DNA from: Flavobacteriaceae bacterium PS02338
GTDB lineage: Bacteria > Bacteroidota > Bacteroidia > Sphingobacteriales > Sphingobacteriaceae
DNA: 64,000 nucleotides
Assembly: GCA_029959615.1 (NCBI GenBank)
Contig: JASCOD010000002.1
Span: forward strand, 1-64,000
Direction: 5' to 3'
The position numbers and the translations under genes were made by a program. Positions 1-8,408 of the stretch are shown piece by piece; position 1 is the stretch's first letter; each line of letters opens with the position of its first letter. Below the pieces are notes generated by a model, which saw only the letters and a list, made by a program, of their open reading frames with translations, was not told the origin of the DNA and did no database searches.

Positions 1-115
1 TTTCAAGGGGGTCAATTTGGATTGGCGCAAAGGGGTCATTTTGCTTTGGCCAACATGGTCAAACTAACTTGGCTAAGGGGGGCTTTTTAGAATGGTGGAG
101 AGGGGTCATTTTACA
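1..115. mobile_element. Terminal part of an IS21-like insertion sequence
   Basis: Three spaced copies of a GGGGTCAwTTT motif occur at 8-18, 32-42 and 102-112. The last one runs into TTACA at 111-115, so on the minus strand the stretch would begin TGTAAAATGACCCC. IS21-family elements typically begin TG, end CA and carry several short repeats inside each end, so I infer this is one end of such an element whose transposase genes lie before base 1. Base 115 is taken as the boundary because coding sequence for a signal-peptide-like segment starts directly after it. Neither the other end nor a target duplication is visible, so the family assignment is an inference. Confidence 0.55.
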
Positions 116-1579
116 CTGGTTTATCCATTTTTATCACTGTGCTATACTGCAACGGCCCAAGTGGCTGCAAAAAAAGGCGTAACTATAGAAGAAATTCATC
201 AACAGGTGAATGCTTTAACCATAAAAAATGATAAAGAGGCCAAAGAATTACTTACTTTGGAAGCGCAGGCGTTAATAAAAAGTGATAATGAAAAATGGAT
301 GTTTTTTGGTGCAACTTTACTAGAATCTTTACAGAAAAAAGAAGAAGCTGCAGGTGTCTATAAATTGATCACTAAAAAATTCCCACAAGGAATAACCGAA
401 CGCAGTAAAGAATATAATAAAGTATTCGACGAAAAAAGCACCTTGACTGCACTCGAAAAAGAAAAACTTTACAACAAATGGCTATCAACATTCCCCATAA
501 ATTCCTTCGAAAAAAGCGATAGAAATATTTATCTACAAGCATTAGCTAATATGGCTATCATATTTTTCAGAGAAGATAATAACCAAAAAGCATTCTATTA
601 TATCGACAAGTGTAAAGTTGATTCAACTTACACGATTTATATGAGTAAAATTGGGACTGAATTAATCAAAGATAACAAGGTTGACCTAGCTGTAGAAGTA
701 TTAGAATCTGCATATACTAGTGCCTCAATTGCACTTCAAGAAAATAATGAGCATAAACTTCCTATTGGACGATCATATTTTAGTCTTGCACCAAATTACG
801 CTAAAGCATTATTAAAATCAGGAAAAGTAGATAAAGCTTGTTCTGTTTTAGAAGAGTTAATTAAACAAGAAAAACAAAATAATATAAACTCAATAACACT
901 ACTAAGTCAAGCGTATACCACAGGAGGTAGAAATATGGATGCTTTCATGTTATTAAATGATTATTTAATAAATCGCGGTAATGATGAAAAATTAATAAAA
1001 ACAATCTCAGCATTATATAAAAAACTAAATAATAACAATGAAAGTAATTTTAATGATTACTTAGCTAAACTGACTGTAAAATCACATGCCGCTACTCTTG
1101 AAAAGTATAAAGCTGAAATGGTTAAAAAAGAAGCACCTAATTTTTCCTTGCTGAATTTAAAGAGGGAAAAAGTTTCTTTATCAGACTTAAGAGGTAAGGT
1201 AGTAATTTTAGACTTTTGGGCAACTTGGTGTGGCCCATGCAAGGCATCTTTCCCTGGAATGCAGGCTGCTGTAGAAAAATTTAAAGATGACAAGGAAGTA
1301 GAATTCCTATTCATTGATGTTTGGCAAAAAGAAGACAACTATCAAGAACTAGCCCAAGAGTTCATTACAAATAATAAGTATACGTTTAATATACTATTTG
1401 ATGAGATGAAAGACCGTTCAAAATCTACAGCTAAAGCTTACGGAGTAAGAGGAATCCCAATAAAATTTATCATTGATAAAGAGGGATTTATACGATTTGA
1501 ATCATCTGGCGGTATATCTGATATTTACAAAATTGTTAATGAGATCTCTGCTAAAATTGAATTGGCAAAAAAAGGATAA
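92..1579 (+). CDS. TlpA-like thioredoxin-fold protein, 5' end replaced by an IS end
   Basis: This is a 495-residue periplasmic-type thiol-disulfide oxidoreductase. The N-terminal two thirds (about 30-340) is helical and repeat-like. A TlpA/AhpC-type thioredoxin domain fills about 350-490, with the active site WCGPC at C380/C383 and a cis-Pro-type turn in RGIPIKF. The first eight residues are read from the preceding insertion-sequence end. After them comes LVYPFLSLCYTATAQ, which looks like the hydrophobic core and cleavage region of a signal peptide that has lost its original Met and Lys-rich start. The ATG used here may therefore not be native, and export may be impaired. Bacteroidota carry many such genes near SusC/D loci, but no partner is adjacent here. 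Confidence 0.75.
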   Translation: MVERGHFTLVYPFLSLCYTATAQVAAKKGVTIEEIHQQVNALTIKNDKEAKELLTLEAQALIKSDNEKWMFFGATLLESLQKKEEAAGVYKLITKKFPQGITERSKEYNKVFDEKSTLTALEKEKLYNKWLSTFPINSFEKSDRNIYLQALANMAIIFFREDNNQKAFYYIDKCKVDSTYTIYMSKIGTELIKDNKVDLAVEVLESAYTSASIALQENNEHKLPIGRSYFSLAPNYAKALLKSGKVDKACSVLEELIKQEKQNNINSITLLSQAYTTGGRNMDAFMLLNDYLINRGNDEKLIKTISALYKKLNNNNESNFNDYLAKLTVKSHAATLEKYKAEMVKKEAPNFSLLNLKREKVSLSDLRGKVVILDFWATWCGPCKASFPGMQAAVEKFKDDKEVEFLFIDVWQKEDNYQELAQEFITNNKYTFNILFDEMKDRSKSTAKAYGVRGIPIKFIIDKEGFIRFESSGGISDIYKIVNEISAKIELAKKG

Positions 1580-1626
1580 TTTCTCGATACGTATAAACTC
1601 GAACTCATGTTAATTATTATAAAAGG

Positions 1627-2211
1627 TTAGCTGCTTTTTTCTTCAACGCTTGGATATACATCATCTTTACAGAATGTTTGATAAATAGCACCTAATGAAC
1701 TTTTGAAAGATCCGTCTTTTTGATTGCCAAATAAAGAACTTCCTCCAAATTTATCTTTCAAGTCAAAGACAGCCTTCATAGCTTCTCTATAATCTATAAC
1801 AAATATTGATGTTGGAGTTATTCCATCTATCATTAATTGTTGGTGGTCATATTTATCAGGAATATCTAATGCATAAGCTGTACGACCTTTAATAAACCAG
1901 TTGCCTCATCAGAGTTGAGTTCCTTGCTTTCTAGCACCTTGCTAAGCAGATTGACTGTGTTCGTTAACAGCATAGCCTTTTATCAGATATTCTCTTAATA
2001 CCTGATTAGCCCAAATGCGAAATTGAGTACCTTCTTTCGAATTCACTCTATATCCAACAGATATAATGGCATCAGGATTATAATATTCAATGGTTCTTTC
2101 TACAGCTCTATTTCCTTCTAATTGAACTGTTGCATTTTTTGCAACAGTTGATTCTTGTACCAACTCTTCTTGTTGATAGATATTATTTAGAAGCCTAGAT
2201 ATCGTAGACCA
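1627..2211 (-). pseudogene. RhuM-family protein, decayed
   Basis: Fragments of one RhuM (virulence/cell-filamentation-like) protein are read in different frames on the minus strand. From 2211 to about 1960 comes RLLNNIYQQEELVQESTVAK, then YYNPDAIISVGYRVNSKEGT and FRIWANQVLREYLIKGYAVNE, all characteristic of RhuM. A second frame gives SKVLESKELNSDEATGLLKV near 1870-1940. A third gives TAYALDI followed by 1833-1627, including FGGSSLFGNQKDGSF. The frames are separated by small deletions or shifts. The N-terminal DNA-binding part is missing beyond a stop at 2212-2214, and the C-terminal Fic/Doc-like end is cut at 1627. It is almost certainly non-functional. Confidence 0.8.
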
Positions 2212-2352
2212 CTAACAGTTTAGCATAAATTAACTTCTTGTGAAAGACCTATAATTAGTGTACCGCATCTTTTTTAGAGAGTTCCAGTGAATCAATCGAT
2301 ATTCTGCAAATTCTCTTCAAATCTTGCTCTAATCGGATTGAATCGATTTTGG

Positions 2353-2432
2353 CGCTGGGTACTAAACGGATTTCGATCCAAAAAACTAAAGGATTGTTAA
2401 TAAAATAGCAATCCTTTTTTGTTGATATTCAG
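2353..2432. repeat. 80-bp imperfect direct repeat, copy A
   Basis: Aligns without gaps to 8251-8330 (constant offset 5898) with about 65 of 80 positions identical by hand count. Shared blocks include GGGTACTAAA, CCAAAAAACTA and TTTTTTGTTG. Read on the plus strand it gives RWVLNGFRSKKLKDC and a stop, matching RWVLKGFRTKKLEGC in copy B, so it may descend from the end of a gene. The two copies bracket the GC-rich LanB/kinase/regulator block. Confidence 0.7.
2388..2420. terminator. Rho-independent terminator-like hairpin
   Basis: AAAGGATTG (2388-2396) pairs perfectly with CAATCCTTT (2409-2417) across a 12-nt loop, followed by a T run to 2420. It lies inside direct-repeat copy A. The corresponding stem in copy B is broken by substitutions. 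Confidence 0.6.
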
Positions 2433-2603
2433 TATTTTTCGTATCCTCTCTTTTCTTTTTTGGTGTCGCGTTGTTGGCCTTAGTCTCTGGGAATGCCATG
2501 ATGTGTAACATGGTATGAATACCTGTTCTTCAATTTGATGTCAGTTTTTACTTGTGGGGTTTTCCAATTTTTGGATATATTTGTTATGAGAGCATTAATT
2601 TAG

Positions 2604-2646
2604 GAATGGGGACCGTCTTTTGACAGGTTCCCATTTTATTTTTTAG
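2604..2646 (+). terminator. Hairpin with T-rich tail upstream of the LanB-like gene
   Basis: GAATGGGGACCGTC (2604-2617) and GACAGGTTCCCATT (2622-2635) form an imperfect stem with a TTTT loop, followed by a T-rich stretch. It would insulate the dehydratase gene from transcription entering from the left. Confidence 0.45.
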
Positions 2647-2721
2647 GACTTTTCTGTCAGGGAGGAAATGAAGGTTTCTACAACGTAGTGAGAGGTTTCT
2701 GTCAAAGGGCTACCAGTCTGG

Positions 2722-2817
2722 ATGGTGCTGACGAGGACTTTTCCGGAAATGACTTATTATGGCAAAGCAGCTCCGTGCGTGATGGAATGTGCCGCTGTGC
2801 TTGCGAAAGTATATTGA
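2722..2817 (+). other. Small ORF upstream of LanB (weak precursor-peptide candidate)
   Basis: A 31-codon ORF beginning MVLTRTFPEMTYY and ending CVMECAAVLAKVY, with two Cys and three Thr. It lies 77 bp before the dehydratase start. In the same frame upstream, an ATG at 2668 preceded by GGGAGG is closed after six codons by TAG TGA, so a longer leader, if it existed, is broken. There is no GG cleavage site or recognisable LanB-binding leader motif. A 60-codon GTG ORF (2688-2870) in another frame is Cys/Ser-rich but looks random. Kept only because class I lanthipeptide precursors usually sit next to LanB. Confidence 0.15.
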
Positions 2818-2894
2818 TTCCCTGTCCAAGCTCACCTTGGATTCTCTCTTTTTCCTTTTTTCCGATGTGACTGTTCCCTAACTAGTTTTGGAAA

Positions 2895-5618
2895 ATGGAA
2901 ATCGCAAAACGTATCATCTGCAGGGCCTGTGGACTACCGAAAAATGGTAGGATCGAGGCCTATTGGGAACTGCTCAAGGCATTGATCGCCGGATCATCGC
3001 CTACCTTATTGGACCAACTCGGGATATTGGAAGTGGACCAGCTCGACCAGCGTAGTCGTATCAGTGTCGAACGATATTTCAACCGGGCAAAATTCCGTCC
3101 CATTCCCTATGCAGAATTTGCGACGGTCGGTCTGTTGCAGATGGAGAGGGAAGAGGGGGACGGTCCGATGCTCAGCACTGAGAAAAGTCTATTGAAGCTC
3201 CGGGACTGGACGGAGGCTAAACAGCAGTCAGATATGTCTACCGTTTGGACAGATAAACTATTATGGCGCAGACAGGCAACACTGTATGCACATAGGGGAA
3301 GTTATTACTTTTTCCAGTCCAGCGAAGAGCAGACGGAACTGTTTTCCCTGGAGTGCTTTGCGGAATTAGATAGGCTGTTAGGATTTTGTGAAATGTCTAG
3401 GACTACTGCGGAGATCAGAACATTTGCAGGAGAGGATTGGGATGTTTTTCGGGACATGATGGCACAGCTCCTAGAGCTTCAGGTGCTGGTCAACAGCCAG
3501 CTGCCGAACCTGACGGGAATGGATTATTTCCAACGTCTGGGTGTGGCGCAGGAACAAAGTGGGACCAGTGGTTACATGATGTCCTTCCGTCACGGGATAC
3601 AGGGCTTCTGCGATCTTTCTTTGGAAAGGGAACTGAAGGCATATGTGGCTTTTGCCCAACAGCATTTGGTCAGTGCCTCACCGGCCAATCTGTCGGAATT
3701 CAAGCGTGCTTTCAGCCAGCGTTACGAGAACCGGTGGCAGTTACTTTCGCTGGTGCTGGATCCAGCCCAGGGACTGGGCTATGCTGGACTTGCAGGTCCG
3801 GGACAGCAGGATATCGAATCGCTGTTGCCCCAAAGGCAGGCTGGTCCGCCGCAGCTGCTCTGGGATGAGTTATCGCCGTTCCTTATGAAGGGAATGGCCA
3901 GTGGTACCGCAATCGATCTGAAGGAATTTAAAGGAGGGGTGGTAGCACCTTCTTTTCTGCCAAATACACTCAATGTTCTGCTGCAGCCTGCAGGTGAGCA
4001 GGGATGGGCTGTAGAACATATGGGTGGGCCGAGCGCTACAACGCTCGTGGGCAGGTTTGCCCAGGAGCCGGAAATTCGATCTTTTGCTAGTGAACTGACG
4101 GTACTGGAGCAGCAAGCGAATCCGAGGGTGAAGTTTTTTGATATCGCCTATCAGACAGGGTATAGGACGGACAATATTAACCGTCGGCCACAGCTCTATG
4201 CACTGGAACTCGTACTCGGTGGTTGGTCCACACATCCTGATCAGTTGCAGTTTTCGGATCTTTTTGTGAATGTGATCGGGGACGAACTGGTGCTGTATAG
4301 CCAGAAGCACCAATGCCGTGTTGTGCCTAGGATGGCCTCAGCCTACAATATCCTACGTTCCAGCCATCCCCTGTTGCGCCTGCTCGCAGATCTACAATAC
4401 CAGGGTATGCAGCACCAGTTTCTGCCAAACTTACAACAGCGTTTCCCAGATATGGATCAATACCCGCCCCTAAAGTTTGGCACTCTCTTGCTGCAGCCAG
4501 CAAAATGGAAGGTGCCATTTGAGGCGAAAAGTTCCCTTACTGCGTTGGAAAAATGGTCGGCAGAGGCCCAGTTGGACAGGTTTGTCAGGATCGGGCATGC
4601 CGATCAGTACCTCTGTCTGGACCTACAAATGGAAATGGACAGGAAACTGTTATGGGATAGCTTGCAAAGGGATACTTCACTGGTGTATATTTCGGCATGG
4701 ACGGCTGGTAGTGATCTGGGCATGGCGGACACCTATGGTGACCGTTTTAGCTATCAGCTGCAAATGGTGATGACACATGAAAAAGAGGTCTATGCTCCTG
4801 TACAGGCATTTGAAAGCCCTTCGGAGCAGTTCTCTTGGGCTATTGGCGAGGACTGGCTCTACTGCTCACTTTACACTGCCGCGGAAAACCAGTCAATAGT
4901 GCTCCGTGAGTTGGTAGCTCCCTTGCTGGCCAGCTCTGTGGACTTGGTTGAGAACTGGTTCTATATTCTCTACCATGATCCCGAGCCACATATCCGGCTG
5001 CGGATTCGATGGAAGGAGAAAGTTCCGGTCGGAAAGCGCTGGAGGCTGATGGCGGAGCTGGGCAATTGGTTGGGCCGCTATGGGATCCGGGATACGACCA
5101 TCAGGCCCTATGCGCCGGAAAGGCAGCGCTATGGTCTTGATACGATGGAACTGGTGGAAAGCTTCTTTGGGCTGGACAGTAGGGAGGCGTTATTGGAAAT
5201 GGGTACTGGGGAACAGGAGCGCTTGGCCAGCTGTTATGGCTGGATCTGGGGACTATTGGTAGCGGTGTTGCCAATTAGCGAACAAAGGCAGGACTTCATC
5301 AAGGCAATGGCTGCTCTGTTCGCCCGGGAGATGGGATGGGAAAAGGGAACCTTTAAGCTGCTGAACCAGTCCTGGAGGAACATGGCGCAGCCTGCCTTGG
5401 AGACTTTTCCTTCGGTTGGGGTGTTGGAAGCATGGGAGGAGATCTCGTTAAGAGCATCTTCGGAAAAACGGGAACAGCTTTTGGGTGACCTGATCCATAT
5501 GCATATTAACCGACGCTTTCCATCACAGGCCAGGCTTAGGGAAGCCCAGCTGTACCAATACTTGTTGCAGCTGCACCAGCGGACTGCAAAGCTTGCGGCA
5601 GGGCTAGCCGTAAGGTAA
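2895..5618 (+). CDS. Class I lanthipeptide dehydratase (LanB-like) with SpaB_C domain
   Basis: A 907-residue cytoplasmic enzyme. LanB proteins glutamylate Ser/Thr of a precursor peptide using Glu-tRNA and then eliminate to dehydro residues. The N-terminal lantibiotic dehydratase region (about 1-620) includes FNRAKFRPIPYAEFATVGL, which corresponds to the family's MSTRPTPFGLFAGV segment. The elimination (SpaB_C, thiopeptide-type) domain runs from about 645 to 890, with WFYILYHDPEPHIRLRIR and PYAPERQRYG. An in-frame TAG just before the ATG fixes the start. It is slightly shorter than the usual roughly 1000 residues. No LanC cyclase, transporter or clear precursor lies alongside. Codon use is GC-rich and unlike most of the window. 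The 3' end overlaps the convergent kinase gene by 83 bp. Confidence 0.88.
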   Translation: MEIAKRIICRACGLPKNGRIEAYWELLKALIAGSSPTLLDQLGILEVDQLDQRSRISVERYFNRAKFRPIPYAEFATVGLLQMEREEGDGPMLSTEKSLLKLRDWTEAKQQSDMSTVWTDKLLWRRQATLYAHRGSYYFFQSSEEQTELFSLECFAELDRLLGFCEMSRTTAEIRTFAGEDWDVFRDMMAQLLELQVLVNSQLPNLTGMDYFQRLGVAQEQSGTSGYMMSFRHGIQGFCDLSLERELKAYVAFAQQHLVSASPANLSEFKRAFSQRYENRWQLLSLVLDPAQGLGYAGLAGPGQQDIESLLPQRQAGPPQLLWDELSPFLMKGMASGTAIDLKEFKGGVVAPSFLPNTLNVLLQPAGEQGWAVEHMGGPSATTLVGRFAQEPEIRSFASELTVLEQQANPRVKFFDIAYQTGYRTDNINRRPQLYALELVLGGWSTHPDQLQFSDLFVNVIGDELVLYSQKHQCRVVPRMASAYNILRSSHPLLRLLADLQYQGMQHQFLPNLQQRFPDMDQYPPLKFGTLLLQPAKWKVPFEAKSSLTALEKWSAEAQLDRFVRIGHADQYLCLDLQMEMDRKLLWDSLQRDTSLVYISAWTAGSDLGMADTYGDRFSYQLQMVMTHEKEVYAPVQAFESPSEQFSWAIGEDWLYCSLYTAAENQSIVLRELVAPLLASSVDLVENWFYILYHDPEPHIRLRIRWKEKVPVGKRWRLMAELGNWLGRYGIRDTTIRPYAPERQRYGLDTMELVESFFGLDSREALLEMGTGEQERLASCYGWIWGLLVAVLPISEQRQDFIKAMAALFAREMGWEKGTFKLLNQSWRNMAQPALETFPSVGVLEAWEEISLRASSEKREQLLGDLIHMHINRRFPSQARLREAQLYQYLLQLHQRTAKLAAGLAVR

Positions 5619-6654
5619 CGTTAAATCCGCCAATGCCGTCCGGACCGTGGTCGAAGTTATGCGCATCGCCATAGGCGGTCTGTAGCCTTTTGGCCAGGTT
5701 CTGTAGTCCCGTTAGAGTCGAGATTGTTGCCTTTTGTCCGGCGATACGGTTCCAAGTAGAGATTTTTAGCTGTCCGTCTTCAAGTAGAAGTTCCATGCGG
5801 GCATCCGTTTCGCTAAGGTCACCATGTTTGAAGCAGTTCTCTGCCAGGGTCAACAGCACCAATGGGATCAGATATAAGTTGCAGACGGCTAGCTCATAGT
5901 CGAGCTGCAGCGTACCGTTGTTCTTTTTGAGGGCATACAGATAGGTGATGTCTTCCACCTGGGCGAGCTCTTCGCCTAGTTTTACCCTTTCCCCGGCATG
6001 TTCGATGTCGAAGGCGAACCTCATCACACTGGCCAGACGGGTGACTGCCTCGCTGATTTGTGGGGCGGACTTCATCGATTGGAAATGGATATAGTTCAGG
6101 ATATTGAAAAGGAAATGCGGATTGATCTGCGCCTTGAGGAAGGCATTCTGTAGCAGGTCTAGCTCTCGTTGGGTCTGCTGTTGTTGGATAATGGCCAATA
6201 GCCGCTGTGTTTCCAGTTCCTGTGCATGCCTGCGCTGGGCCATGAAGCTATAAAGGTAGTAATAGCCGGTCGAAAATCCCATGAAGAATATTCCCCTATA
6301 GCCGTTGCGCAGGAAGCTTTGCCAAGTCATGCCATACAGCGGTTTGATAGGTTCCCCGAGTAGGTGGGTGAGGAAGATCTCGCCGATCCAGTGTGCCAGA
6401 ATGTACATCAATAGGAATGCAATGCAGAACAATGGTATCCACAACCATTGCATGTTCTTCTTGCCGATCCAGGGCAGTACGGTCCCAGACTGGAAATAGA
6501 ACAGTACAACGGTGATGCCATAATGAACTAAATAGCTGACCACTGGTACGCTCATATCGAATAAGAGGTTGGTAATGATGGTCTCCCAGATAATGAAGAG
6601 CGACCATACTAGTACGTGTATCCTAAAAGCTTTTTTGTTGATCGTTTTTGGCAT
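5536..6654 (-). CDS. LytS-type sensor histidine kinase
   Basis: A 372-residue membrane kinase. Four hydrophobic segments occupy about 12-135, followed by a coiled-coil linker rich in Gln/Glu. The His_kinase domain has the phospho-acceptor motif INPHFLFNILNYIHF (H180). The ATPase domain has an N-box ENCFKHG (272-278) and a short G-box around TGLQNLAKRL. This architecture is that of LytS/YehU-like kinases, which pair with LytTR regulators; such a regulator is encoded upstream on the same strand at 7199-7942. The last 83 bp overlap the convergent LanB-like gene. GC-rich codon use matches its two neighbours, suggesting the three genes travelled together. Confidence 0.9.
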   Translation of the reverse strand: MPKTINKKAFRIHVLVWSLFIIWETIITNLLFDMSVPVVSYLVHYGITVVLFYFQSGTVLPWIGKKNMQWLWIPLFCIAFLLMYILAHWIGEIFLTHLLGEPIKPLYGMTWQSFLRNGYRGIFFMGFSTGYYYLYSFMAQRRHAQELETQRLLAIIQQQQTQRELDLLQNAFLKAQINPHFLFNILNYIHFQSMKSAPQISEAVTRLASVMRFAFDIEHAGERVKLGEELAQVEDITYLYALKKNNGTLQLDYELAVCNLYLIPLVLLTLAENCFKHGDLSETDARMELLLEDGQLKISTWNRIAGQKATISTLTGLQNLAKRLQTAYGDAHNFDHGPDGIGGFNVTLRLALPQALQSAGAAATSIGTAGLP

Positions 6655-7198
6655 TCTACATCGGTATATCGGGTTTCCAAATAACAGATTTTTCTTTGGC
6701 TATTGCAAGGGGTATTTTCAGGTTATAAAACCACTTAAATAATATGCAAAAGACAAAAATTAGATTAGAGATCAGGAAAGTGGGTACTTTCAGCAGATCT
6801 ACGGCAAAGGCGGAGGGCTTTGACACGGGCGATCCAACTTCGGGGATGACCTCAATGAAAACGACCCTCGGTAGTTCGGTATTTCTTGCACAAGCACCCC
6901 GTCCTCTAAATTAACGTTCTATATCGGTGCTTAGGATTTATAGACATAAGGAATTTTCACTGGATGGGCAGGCGGTTAATTTCGGAAACTAAATCTTTAA
7001 ACAACGTATAAAAGACAAAAATCAAATCGGAGATTAGGAAAGGAAAGTAGATGCTTTCATGAAATCCGTGGTAAAAGTCACCGCTCTCGACACTGGCGAT
7101 ATAACGTCACAAATGACTTTTTTACCACAACGACCCTAGGCGACCTAATCACGTCGGGCTTCCTGCGGAACCGTTGAACAATGATCTTGGGAAAGGGA
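6655..7198 (-). other. Diverged tandem duplication between kinase and regulator genes
   Basis: Two copies of a segment lie about 262-269 bp apart: AGACAAAAAT at 6751 and 7013, and ACGACCCT at 6861 and 7130. On the minus strand the copy next to the kinase has an open frame at 6656-6910. From an in-frame GTG at 6826 it would give a 56-residue peptide (MSKPSAFAVDLLKVPTFLIS, then a hydrophobic stretch and FKWFYNLK) that ends just before the kinase ATG. The second copy can still be read as FLISDLIFVFYTLFKDL but is broken by stops and shifts. I do not recognise the peptide; it may be a small membrane protein or a relic. Confidence 0.5.
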
Positions 7199-7942
7199 CT
7201 AGCGTTTCTTTCCCATTTTGATGATCCGATCGTCCAAAAATGACTGGAAGGTAGGCCAGTACATTTCACCCACGGTGATCTTTGTGCCACTGGTCATGAT
7301 TAGCGTATGCCCGTCAACATATTCGATATAGTGCTTGTTGACGATGAAGCTCCGCTGCACTTGTATAAAGTCAGGCTGCCCGTTGAGCTTTTTTGCCAAT
7401 TCGCTCAGGGACATATAGGTGACCACCTGGCGATCGAGTGCCTGGAGCTCCACATAGTTGCTCTTGCTCTCAATCACGATGAGCTCTTTCAGCCTGACTT
7501 TGACCAGCTTGGAGTCCTGTTTGGCCTTGACAAAAATGAAATCTTCCTCGTTCAACGTATCTATTGCTATCTTATCTATTTCCGCCTCCTCGGGGAAAAG
7601 CCGGTGGAGAGTGGTTAGTAGCTTTGCCAGCGAGAAGGGCTTGAGCAGGTAGGCATCAGCTTGGCTTTCAAAGGCCTCGAAGGCATATTTAGTGTGGGCG
7701 GTGGTAAAGACCAGTTTGTCCACCTGATGACGGACAGATGCCGCAAGTTCGATACCGTTGACCTTGGGCATGTCCACGTCCAACAGCAAAAGGTTGATCC
7801 TTTGTTTCTTAAGGAAGGAAATAGCAGCTACTGGATCGGTAAAAGTGCCCCTGATTTCCATGCCAGGGAAATTCTGCATATAGGACATGAGCCCTTCTAC
7901 TGCATTTGGATCATCATCTACTATTACACAGGTCATATTCAC
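7199..7942 (-). CDS. LytTR-family response regulator
   Basis: A 247-residue cytoplasmic regulator. The receiver domain (1-120) has acidic residues DDD near 9-11, phospho-acceptor D55 in LLLLDVDMPKVNG, the TTAH switch and the LKPF lysine. The C-terminal LytTR DNA-binding domain (about 145-240) contains VIESKSNYVELQ and FIQVQRSFIVNKHYIE. It is the natural partner of the LytS-type kinase on the same strand, although 540 bp separate them. A link to the LanB-like gene is suggested by proximity and shared base composition only. Confidence 0.9.
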   Translation of the reverse strand: MNMTCVIVDDDPNAVEGLMSYMQNFPGMEIRGTFTDPVAAISFLKKQRINLLLLDVDMPKVNGIELAASVRHQVDKLVFTTAHTKYAFEAFESQADAYLLKPFSLAKLLTTLHRLFPEEAEIDKIAIDTLNEEDFIFVKAKQDSKLVKVRLKELIVIESKSNYVELQALDRQVVTYMSLSELAKKLNGQPDFIQVQRSFIVNKHYIEYVDGHTLIMTSGTKITVGEMYWPTFQSFLDDRIIKMGKKR

Positions 7943-8250
7943 AAGTAATTCGTTTAATTTCTACTGTTCCCGCTTAAAATAGGGATTTAGTTCGGTTTTC
8001 TCAAGGGAATGTTTGGTAATTGTGTTTTAATTTTTTTTGTTCTTCGGGTTTTTGTTGAGGATCAACCGCTTATTTTAGGGGTATTCCTAATAGCTATATC
8101 GCTTTTTGTTTTTACTGTACTAAAGGTTTGTGTAAAAGTGTAGATTAGGTGCTCAGCTTAGAACGAAATGTGGTGATTATTTTAGCCGAAATCTATAAGT
8201 ATTAATCAATAACTAAAATGTTTAATTTATTGATTTTAATATTATTGTGT

Positions 8251-8330
8251 CGTTGGGTACTAAAAGGATTTAGAACCAAAAAACTAGAGGGTTGTTTATG
8301 GAATAATAATGTTTTTTTGTTGGTATTCAA
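8251..8330. repeat. 80-bp imperfect direct repeat, copy B
   Basis: Gapless match to 2353-2432, same orientation, about 81 percent identical by hand count. The hairpin found in copy A is not preserved here. Together the copies flank about 5.8 kb carrying the LanB-like gene, histidine kinase and response regulator. Confidence 0.7.
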
Positions 8331-8408
8331 TGAGTTATATTTTGGTGTTGGCGCAATGCAGGCGGTTCTAAATATACCGATATACTAACGTTTCAAACTT
8401 TAAATCAC

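Larger units (their letters stand above)
2212..2894. other. Gene-poor stretch upstream of the lanthipeptide dehydratase
   Basis: No convincing gene is present. It holds direct-repeat copy A (2353-2432) with a terminator-like hairpin inside it, and a second hairpin followed by a T-rich tract at 2604-2646. A short GC-richer segment after about 2650 contains overlapping small ORFs that are discussed as weak precursor-peptide candidates. Base composition changes to GC-rich near 2650, ahead of the LanB-like gene. Confidence 0.6.

Noticed and set aside
2353..2432. Direct-repeat copies considered as tRNA 3' ends used as attachment sites
   Set aside because: A GGATCGAAATCC stretch on the minus strand faintly resembles a T-arm, but no acceptor stem, anticodon arm or CCA could be built around it.
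2688..2870. 60-codon Cys/Ser-rich ORF with GTG start, considered as a lanthipeptide precursor
   Set aside because: There is no leader motif, no cleavage site and an unusual hydrophobic tail. It overlaps another small ORF in a different frame and nothing supports translation.
3437..5262. Several long overlapping ORFs on both strands inside the LanB-like gene (for example 3437-3868, 3870-4313, 4477-4770)
   Set aside because: They are by-products of GC-rich sequence with few stop codons. The LanB frame has clear family motifs throughout and the others have none.
7307..7948. Plus-strand ORFs opposite the response regulator gene
   Set aside because: The minus-strand frame carries receiver and LytTR motifs from end to end; these are shadows.
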